Positions 7,280-12,426 of a DNA stretch of 14,523 nt are shown piece after piece. The stretch's first letter is position 1. Each line of letters begins with the position of its first letter. The stretch spans positions 1 to 14,523 of the forward strand of contig JAISJZ010000097.1 in NCBI GenBank assembly GCA_031261125.1. Direction: 5' to 3'. The position numbers and the translations under genes are program-made. The notes below the pieces were generated by a model. The model made no database searches and had not been told where the DNA came from. It worked only from the letters and a program-made list of their open reading frames with translations. The stretch is from Planctomycetaceae bacterium (GTDB taxonomy: Bacteria > Planctomycetota > Planctomycetia > Pirellulales > Thermoguttaceae).

Positions 7280-7894
7280 TTATTTTTCTTTTGAGTTTAG
7301 GAATCCTAGGCGTTTCAGGAAATTTTTCAGGTTGTCTCTTGCCCGTGCCGACACAGCCGTCAACGGTTCCTTTCCCTTCCGCGAAAAGCGCAATACGTTC
7401 AACGACCGGCTTAATAGACACGTGAACTTTTCACTCAAACCCGGCATCGACAAATAATGTTTGTCCTCGTCCTGCCAACGGTCTTTTATCAAATGCAAAC
7501 AATTCTTCACATCAAACGAAGCAGCCCACTCCGCATTATCAGAATCCAACCAGATTTTGCGGGTTTCTCTCACTCCCTTTTTTTTGAAACGCTCTGCGCT
7601 TGCGGCGGCACCGTGTCCCTGTTCGCAAAGGTCGTCTTGACGACATCATAAAGGTCTTTTTGATTTTCCTTAATCTGGAAAACATAATCCAAGTGATGTT
7701 CTTGAAGAACTTGCAGCAGCGGTCAATGTTTTATCTTGTAACAGACCGGATAGAAAGACGGCAAAAGCATCTTGAAGTTCGGTCAATGAAATCTTGGCGA
7801 GGAGAGCGGACAGCGGATGTTCGCGTCCTTGTTTGCCTCTGGGGTCAGTAATTTGCTCAAAAACTTGTGCAAGAAGTGTCAAATTGTTCGGCAT
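7280..7894 (-). pseudogene. ISAs1-family transposase, frameshifted and internally deleted
   Basis: Three pieces of one transposase can be read on the minus strand. The first, from ATG 7894, gives FEQITDPRGKQGREHPLSALLAKI, the N-terminal DDE_Tnp_1-associated signature, then FLSGLLQDKTLTAA. The second, in another frame between 7719 and 7570, gives LLQVLQEHHLDYVFQIKENQ and further, the strand before the second catalytic region. The third, ending at 7280, gives VRETRKIWLDSDNAEW, then VKNCLHLIKDRWQDEDKHYL, the region of the C-terminal catalytic Glu, and a typical tail. About half the usual length is missing: the first catalytic Asp segment (IDGK) is deleted, and the pieces are joined by deletions and frameshifts, including near an eight-T run at 7578-7585. 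The ATG is preceded by GGAGG at good spacing, unlike any host gene here. It is not expected to be active. Confidence 0.82.
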
Positions 7895-7903
7895 AGGAAC
7901 CTC

Positions 7904-7908
7904 CGAGA
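7904..7908 (-). promoter_or_regulatory. Consensus ribosome binding site of the transposase remnant
   Basis: On the minus strand CGGAGGTTCCTATG precedes the transposase ATG at 7894: GGAGG with a five-base spacer. It is the only perfect Shine-Dalgarno before a start codon in this window, which supports ATG 7894 as the original transposase start. Confidence 0.6.
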
Positions 7909-7959
7909 AAAAACTCTCCAGTCTAATATGAAGGAAAATACAATTTGTTCACCAACCTT

Positions 7960-7976
7960 TTCTCGCACGACTACTG
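7960..7976 (-). repeat. Right inverted repeat of the IS remnant
   Basis: Reads CAGTAGTCGTGCGAGAA on the minus strand, matching the left end at 16 of 17 positions. Confidence 0.75.
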
Positions 7977-7978
7977 AA

Positions 7979-8041
7979 AGTATGGGCGATTGATTTAACT
8001 CCTGATAAAATTGATGATGAAATACGGGGAGTATTCACTTA
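7979..8041 (+). pseudogene. Possible C-terminal gene fragment beside the IS remnant
   Basis: Immediately right of the IS end a frame reads KVWAIDLTPDKIDDEIRGVF and one Thr, then stops with TAA at 8039-8041. If the IS is removed, the left flank continues in the same frame as PCEYPKVWAID, back to a TGA near 7215. The peptide has protein-like composition and may be the tail of a gene interrupted by the IS, but I do not recognise it and it is very short. Confidence 0.25.
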
Positions 8042-8091
8042 AAGATAGCCATAATTTTTCGGGAAGTGATGTAACGTGCCGCCGCGGGAAC

Positions 8092-8120
8092 TTGATTTCA
8101 ATGTCTCGTCCTGTTCTAAT
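8092..8120 (+). promoter_or_regulatory. Promoter of the NhaD-type transporter gene
   Basis: TTGATT at 8092-8097 and TCTAAT at 8115-8120 are 17 bp apart, and TGT before the -10 gives a TGn extension. Transcription would start near 8127, about 35 bases before the ATG at 8162. Confidence 0.55.
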
Positions 8121-8161
8121 GGGATGCGGTACCTTTCATACTTTCACCTATTTGCTTTCCA

Positions 8162-9895
8162 ATGACCGAAGACCAAATAAATGGAACGAGTCCTGCCGCT
8201 GACACGGAAATACATAAAGAACATAACGAAGAACCGCAGCCGACCAAGAGAACCGGCATCGTTGCCGCCGCTATCATTATCCTGCTGTTAGGGTACGGTT
8301 TCCTCGCTCATAAGGGACTGCCGCAGCACTGGACGGAAATTGCCAACGTACCGCATCACGCGGAACAACACGAACACAGTACGGAGCAAACCCCTGCTCC
8401 TAATGCCGTTCACGCACCGCCGGTTTGGACGGTGTTGCCCTTCGCTGCCCTGCTGCTGTGTATCGCTATCCTGCCGCTCGTTCCCGCTGCCGCTCATTTC
8501 TGGGAATCCAACGGCAATAAGTTTTACGTTGCCTCGGCACTCAGCGTTCTGACACTGTTATATTACGGCTTCGTCTGCAATTTTCCTGTTGATTTGCATT
8601 TTCCGGCGCATAAAATTATTGAACCGGCTGCCGGCGGATTGGAAATTGCCAAGACCGTGTTTATCAATGCCATCGTCAATGAATACGTTCCGTTCATCGT
8701 TCTGCTGTTTGCGTTGTTCACCATCACCGGCGGCATCCGCATCAGCGGCGATTTGAAAGCGACACCATTCGTTAACTCCGTGATTCTGCTCATCGGGGCG
8801 GCATTGGCAAGTATTATCGGAACGACCGGTGCGGCAGTGCTGCTTATCCGTTTGCTTCTCGAAACGAACAAGGAGCGGAAATACAAAGTACATACTGTCG
8901 TGATTTTCATCTTTGCGGTCTGTAACTGCGGCGGCTGTTTGACACCGCTGGGCGACCCGCCGCTGTTCCTGGGATACCTCCGCGGCGTGGCGTTTGAGTG
9001 GACAGTGCTTAATCTCTATCCCGCTTGGCTGTTTGTCAATTTGATTCTGATTGGTTTCTATTTCCTCTGGGATACGCTGTGGTTTTACCGCCGTGAACCC
9101 GCAGAAAACAAAGCCCTCGACAACGCCAATGCGGCGGCGGGTACCGGCTTTTCAATACAGGGCTGGCAACTGAACGTTCCGCTGCTCGTCGGCGTTGTCG
9201 CTGCCGTAGCGATGCTCGACCCTGCCAAACCCGTACCGGGAACAAGTTGGCATCCGTGGTACTTCCTGCGGGAAGCGGTGCAACTGCTGCTCTGTGCTTT
9301 GTCGCTGTTAGGAACGTCGAAAATGATTCGCAAGCAAAACACGTTTAACTTTTTAGCAATCGGAGAAGTGGCGGCATTGTTCTTCGGGATTTTTATCACG
9401 ATGCAGGCACCGCTGCAAATTCTGAACGCCGAAGGGAAAGACCTCGTTGCGAAAATTGAAAAAAATACCGGCATCGAAAAGACGAAACTCTTCTTCTGGT
9501 CAACCGGTGCGTTAAGTTCCGTGTTAGACAACGCCCCGACATACGTTGTATTTTTTGAGACGGCAAAAGCATTGACACCGAACAGCGAATCGGAGTTGAC
9601 GGAAAGCGGTGAATGGGAAAAGGACGATAAAGGCGTGTGGCGGGCGACGGGTGCGCATCACGACCAGTTGGTTCCCGTGTCGGACGGTTTTTTGCAACTT
9701 CATCTTTTGATTGCCGTGGCGTTGGGAGCGGTGTTCTGCGGTGCAATGACGTATATCGGCAACGGTCCCAATTTTATGGTGAAAGCGATTGCGGAACAGA
9801 GCGGTGTGAAAATGCCGTCATTTTTCGGCTATATGGCGTACAGTTTCCTGATACTGCTCCCGATTTTGTTTGTGATGACACTGCTGTTTGTGTAG
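8162..9895 (+). CDS. NhaD/CitMHS-type sodium:proton antiporter or anion transporter
   Basis: A 577-residue polytopic membrane protein of the ion-transporter superfamily that includes NhaD antiporters and citrate-metal symporters. An N-terminal membrane segment (31-50) is followed by a His-rich, probably non-cytoplasmic linker (HWTEIANVPHHAEQHEHSTEQ, about 56-75), and then the conserved core from about residue 87 with ten or more hydrophobic segments. Family-like features are the FINAIVNEYVPFIVLLFALF segment, IIGTTGAAVLLIRLLL, CNCGGCLTPLGDPPLFLGYL and, near the C-terminus, SSVLDNAPTYVVFFE and MTYIGNGPNFMVKAIAE, the paired re-entrant-loop motifs of this superfamily. Na+/H+ exchange is the usual annotation, but the transported ion is not proven by the sequence. 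ATG 8162 has no Shine-Dalgarno. It converges on pyk with only 13 bp between the stop codons and no strong terminator. Confidence 0.85.
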   Translation: MTEDQINGTSPAADTEIHKEHNEEPQPTKRTGIVAAAIIILLLGYGFLAHKGLPQHWTEIANVPHHAEQHEHSTEQTPAPNAVHAPPVWTVLPFAALLLCIAILPLVPAAAHFWESNGNKFYVASALSVLTLLYYGFVCNFPVDLHFPAHKIIEPAAGGLEIAKTVFINAIVNEYVPFIVLLFALFTITGGIRISGDLKATPFVNSVILLIGAALASIIGTTGAAVLLIRLLLETNKERKYKVHTVVIFIFAVCNCGGCLTPLGDPPLFLGYLRGVAFEWTVLNLYPAWLFVNLILIGFYFLWDTLWFYRREPAENKALDNANAAAGTGFSIQGWQLNVPLLVGVVAAVAMLDPAKPVPGTSWHPWYFLREAVQLLLCALSLLGTSKMIRKQNTFNFLAIGEVAALFFGIFITMQAPLQILNAEGKDLVAKIEKNTGIEKTKLFFWSTGALSSVLDNAPTYVVFFETAKALTPNSESELTESGEWEKDDKGVWRATGAHHDQLVPVSDGFLQLHLLIAVALGAVFCGAMTYIGNGPNFMVKAIAEQSGVKMPSFFGYMAYSFLILLPILFVMTLLFV

Positions 9896-9908
9896 CACCG
9901 GCTTTCCG

Positions 9909-11369
9909 CTACCCGACAACGTGAACGTAAATAACGTTGCGGTGTTCCTCGCCGACACCGCCGACAAGAACGACCTTGTCGCCCCCTTTCAAATAGCCCG
10001 CCGCTGTGCCGGAATCCAGTACCGCCCGCAAACACTCCCGCGGGTCCTCCGGCGCATTCAATACCGGCAATACCCCCCAATACAAGTTCATCCAGTTCAG
10101 TGTCTTTTCGTTCCTGCTTGTTCCAAGTGTTAACGTCATACTGCGGCGGTTCGACAACGATAACGCCGTTTTGCCCGTGCTTGTTTCCACCAAAAGCAAC
10201 GCCGCGCCTATCTCGTTCGCCAAATGAACCGCAGCATCGCAAACACTGTCCGTAAGGGACTCCCGCTTGATGTTCTTGACAGCAGGAAACTGTGTTTCCC
10301 GCTCGTAAAGAAGTTTTTCCGTCTCAACGGCAATACGGTGCATCATTTCAACGGCTTGTACCGGGTATTCACCGACGGCGGTTTCACCGGACAGCATACA
10401 CGCATCCGTTCCGTCGAGAATGGCATTGGCGACATCTGTTGCCTCTGCCCGCGTCGGAAGCGTTTGATGGTGCATACTTTCCAACATCTGCGTCGCTGTA
10501 ATCACCGGTTTGCCCTTTTGCCGGCATACGGAAATGATTTTTTTCTGTACCGTTGCCATTTGAGCAATATCCAATTCGACTCCTAAATCGCCGCGGGCAA
10601 CCATTACGGCATCGGCGGCATCGACAATGGATTCAAGCCGCTCCACCGCTTCCGGCTTTTCAATCTTCGGAATAATCCGCGGAATAACAGAAAGCGGTTG
10701 TCCTAACTTTACCGCCTCTTCCAACAGAATCTGACGGAGTTCCCTGATGTCATCGGCACTGCGGACGAAACTGACACCGAGATAATCCACGCCGGCGGCA
10801 ACCGCCCATTGGGCGTGTTCGATGTCGGCACTTTGTAAGGTCTTGACGCTCAACTTTGCGCCGGGCAGATTTACGCCTTGCCGGGAACGGACAACACCGC
10901 CTTGCACCACGGAACAGACAACATAATCGGGTGTTTTTTCGGCAACTTGCACAGCGACGGTACCGTCGGCAAGCATTATCCGGTCGCCGACGTTCAAATC
11001 GTCTATCAGCGGTTCATACGTTGTTGTGAACGTGTTCGGTTCCGTTGCCGTTTTACCGCGGACAAACTTCATCGGCACCGCCGGGGTGCAGCGGTACTCG
11101 CCGCCGGGGATTTCGCCGAGCCGCATCTTCGGACCGGCAAGGTCGGCGTGAACACCAATCGGAACACCGAGTTGTTTTGCAGCGTTGCGGATTTTATCGA
11201 GCCGGACTTGGGCATCGCCGGTGCCGCCGTGAGCCATATTGAGCCGGAAGACATCCACACCGGCTTTAATCAGGGCGGTCAGCGTTTCTTCGGCATCACT
11301 GGCAGGACCAACGGTAGCAACGATTTTGGTACGGGACGGACGGTTTGCGGGAAATACGATTTTGGTCAT
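9909..11369 (-). CDS. pyk: Pyruvate kinase
   Basis: Last glycolytic step, phosphoenolpyruvate + ADP to pyruvate + ATP. The 486-residue product shows RTKIVATVGPAS (13-24), FRLNMAHG (41-48), ADLAGPKMRLG (75-85), LADGTV (133-138), QGVNLPGAKLS (164-174), PKIEKPEAVE with the catalytic Lys235 (234-243), VMVARGDLGVELD (255-267) and TATQMLESM to LSGETAVGEYP (291-336), then the C-terminal allosteric domain. Leu77 and Lys81 stand where K+-dependent enzymes have Thr and Glu (rabbit 113 and 117), the combination known from K+-independent pyruvate kinases. ATG 11369 gives the natural MTKIVFPANRPSRTKIV start. The open frame extends upstream to 11519, but this would run through the promoter, hairpin and palindrome shared with rsmH. 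No Shine-Dalgarno precedes the start. Confidence 0.95.
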   Translation of the reverse strand: MTKIVFPANRPSRTKIVATVGPASDAEETLTALIKAGVDVFRLNMAHGGTGDAQVRLDKIRNAAKQLGVPIGVHADLAGPKMRLGEIPGGEYRCTPAVPMKFVRGKTATEPNTFTTTYEPLIDDLNVGDRIMLADGTVAVQVAEKTPDYVVCSVVQGGVVRSRQGVNLPGAKLSVKTLQSADIEHAQWAVAAGVDYLGVSFVRSADDIRELRQILLEEAVKLGQPLSVIPRIIPKIEKPEAVERLESIVDAADAVMVARGDLGVELDIAQMATVQKKIISVCRQKGKPVITATQMLESMHHQTLPTRAEATDVANAILDGTDACMLSGETAVGEYPVQAVEMMHRIAVETEKLLYERETQFPAVKNIKRESLTDSVCDAAVHLANEIGAALLLVETSTGKTALSLSNRRSMTLTLGTSRNEKTLNWMNLYWGVLPVLNAPEDPRECLRAVLDSGTAAGYLKGGDKVVLVGGVGEEHRNVIYVHVVG

Positions 11370-11415
11370 TGGGCGATTTTTAGCAGGTAAAACGAACGCC
11401 CTCATTGTACTCCGC

Positions 11416-11437
11416 GCCGGTTTCAAGGGAAACCGGC
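11416..11437. repeat. Perfect 9-bp hairpin upstream of pyk
   Basis: GCCGGTTTC (11416-11424) and GAAACCGGC (11429-11437) pair perfectly across AAGG. On the pyk-sense strand it would form a stem-loop at the 5' end of the mRNA. It belongs with the similar palindromes at 2738-2756 and 11721-11739. Confidence 0.7.
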
Positions 11438-11439
11438 TC

Positions 11440-11467
11440 ATTGCAGCACAAAAATTGATATTTTCAA
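11440..11467 (-). promoter_or_regulatory. Candidate pyk promoter
   Basis: On the minus strand TTGAAA (11467-11462) and TGCAAT (11445-11440) are 16 bp apart with a TGC extension before the -10. A second possible -10, TACAAT, lies at 11409-11404 but lacks a good -35. The -35 of the first promoter falls inside the 20-bp palindrome. Confidence 0.4.
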
Positions 11468-11479
11468 AATTTTGAAAAT
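11460..11479. promoter_or_regulatory. 20-bp perfect palindrome between divergent pyk and rsmH
   Basis: ATTTTCAAAATTTTGAAAAT is identical to its own reverse complement over all 20 bases. It covers the candidate -35 boxes of both divergent promoters, as an operator for a dimeric regulator would. An AT-rich cruciform or chance in AT-rich DNA cannot be excluded. Confidence 0.5.
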
Positions 11480-11489
11480 TTGCTATGCT
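11461..11489 (+). promoter_or_regulatory. Candidate rsmH promoter with very short leader
   Basis: TTTTCA (11461-11466) and TATGCT (11484-11489) are 17 bp apart, with TGC supplying an extended -10. Transcription would start near 11496, only about 7 bases before the ATG at 11503, so the mRNA may be almost leaderless. Confidence 0.4.
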
Positions 11490-11502
11490 CTCTTTTACGA
11501 TA

Positions 11503-12426
11503 ATGGAAAAAGAACACACTGTCCATATTCCCGTGATGCTGCGGGAAACGCTCGACCTGTTAAATCCGCACTCCGGCGGCGTTTACGTTGATGGAACGCT
11601 CGGCGGCGGCGGACACACTGCCGAAATTGCCCGCAAAGTCGGCGAAACCGGTACTGTCGTCGCAATGGACAGGGACTTAACCGCCATTGAACGCACGGAA
11701 AAATACCTGAAAGGTTTATTCGGTTTCCAATGGAAACCGGCGAACATCCGTTTTGCTCACGCCAATTACCGGTTTTTCGGTGAAGCCCTCGATTTACTGA
11801 AAATCGACAAAATCGACGGTTTTTTGCTCGATTTGGGCTTGTCGAGCGACCAGTTGGCAGACAGGAAACGCGGATTTCGTTTCGATTCGGACGCTCCGCT
11901 TGACCTGCGGTTCGATACTTCCGAAGGCGAACCGGCAAACGAATTGCTGTTCCGGTTGAAGGAAAAAGACATTGCCGACCTGATTTTTCAGTACGGCGAA
12001 GAGCGGTTCAGCAGGCAGATTGCCCGAAAAATTGCGGAACGGCGGAGAAAAGACCAGCCGGTTCAAACGGCAATGGAATTAGCGGATTTAGTCCGGCACT
12101 GTATTCCGCCGAGCAGGGAAACACGCCGGATTGACCCGGCAACGCGGACGTTTCAGGCATTGCGGATTGCCGTGAATGATGAACTTGGTTCGCTGCAAAA
12201 CGTCCTGAATGAGGCACCGAACCGGCTGAAATCCGGCGGCGTAATGGCGGTGATTAGTTTCCATTCCTTGGAAGACCGGATTGTGAAAAACGCATTTCGG
12301 GATAATCCCCGATGGTCAATTTTGACGAATAAACCGATTGTTCCGTCCGATGAGGAAGTCGAACGGAATCCAAGAGCAAGAAGTGCTAAACTTCGGGCCG
12401 CTTATTTTAATGTCACGGAAAGATAA
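11503..12426 (+). CDS. rsmH: 16S rRNA (cytosine(1402)-N(4))-methyltransferase
   Basis: SAM-dependent enzyme (formerly MraW) that N4-methylates C1402 in the decoding centre of 16S rRNA. The 307-residue protein has HIPVMLRETLDLL (8-20), the SAM loop YVDGTLGGGGHTAEIA (28-43), AMDRD (54-58), IDGFLLDLGLSSDQL (104-118), RGFRFDSDAPLDLRFD (123-138), the segment ending ATRTFQALRIAVNDEL (213-228) and GGVMAVISFHSLEDRIVK (245-262). ATG 11503 was chosen because the protein then starts with the usual short lead to HIPVM, and because the alternative ATG 11485 lies inside the candidate -10. Residues about 72-80 (FGFQWKPA) look like an insertion relative to typical RsmH and are encoded by a 19-bp palindrome. 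The 3' end overlaps the next gene by 17 bp, suggesting translational coupling in the former dcw-cluster position. Confidence 0.95.
   Translation: MEKEHTVHIPVMLRETLDLLNPHSGGVYVDGTLGGGGHTAEIARKVGETGTVVAMDRDLTAIERTEKYLKGLFGFQWKPANIRFAHANYRFFGEALDLLKIDKIDGFLLDLGLSSDQLADRKRGFRFDSDAPLDLRFDTSEGEPANELLFRLKEKDIADLIFQYGEERFSRQIARKIAERRRKDQPVQTAMELADLVRHCIPPSRETRRIDPATRTFQALRIAVNDELGSLQNVLNEAPNRLKSGGVMAVISFHSLEDRIVKNAFRDNPRWSILTNKPIVPSDEEVERNPRARSAKLRAAYFNVTER
11721..11739. repeat. 19-bp palindrome inside rsmH
   Basis: CGGTTTCCA and TGGAAACCG are exact inverted copies around a single central A. In frame it encodes residues 73-79 (FGFQWKP) of RsmH. It is the third member of the GGTTTCC/GGAAACC palindrome group in this window. 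Confidence 0.65.

Larger units (their letters stand above)
7263..7976. mobile_element. Decayed ISAs1-family insertion sequence remnant
   Basis: Two ends match as inverted repeats: CAGTAGGCGTGCGAGAA at 7263-7279, and at 7960-7976 a sequence whose reverse complement is CAGTAGTCGTGCGAGAA (16 of 17 identical). Between them is a broken minus-strand transposase. At 714 bp the element is well below the 1.2 kb or so of a full ISAs1-type element. The flanking bases (AATATCCC left, AAAGTATG right) do not form a clear target duplication, consistent with age. It lies between secY and the transporter gene, with part of an older sequence possibly on either side. Confidence 0.75.

Noticed and set aside
8011..8202. 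Plus-strand frame of 63 codons upstream of the transporter
   Set aside because: It runs through the transporter's promoter and into its first codons in another frame, with no recognisable motif or start signal.
9891..9915. Bidirectional terminator between the transporter and pyk
   Set aside because: Only a 4-5 bp stem (GTAGC/GCTAC) with mismatches and no T-run is present, too weak to call.
11370..11519. Fifty-residue N-terminal extension of pyruvate kinase
   Set aside because: It would read through the hairpin, the palindrome and the start of rsmH. The family N-terminus begins at the ATG at 11369.
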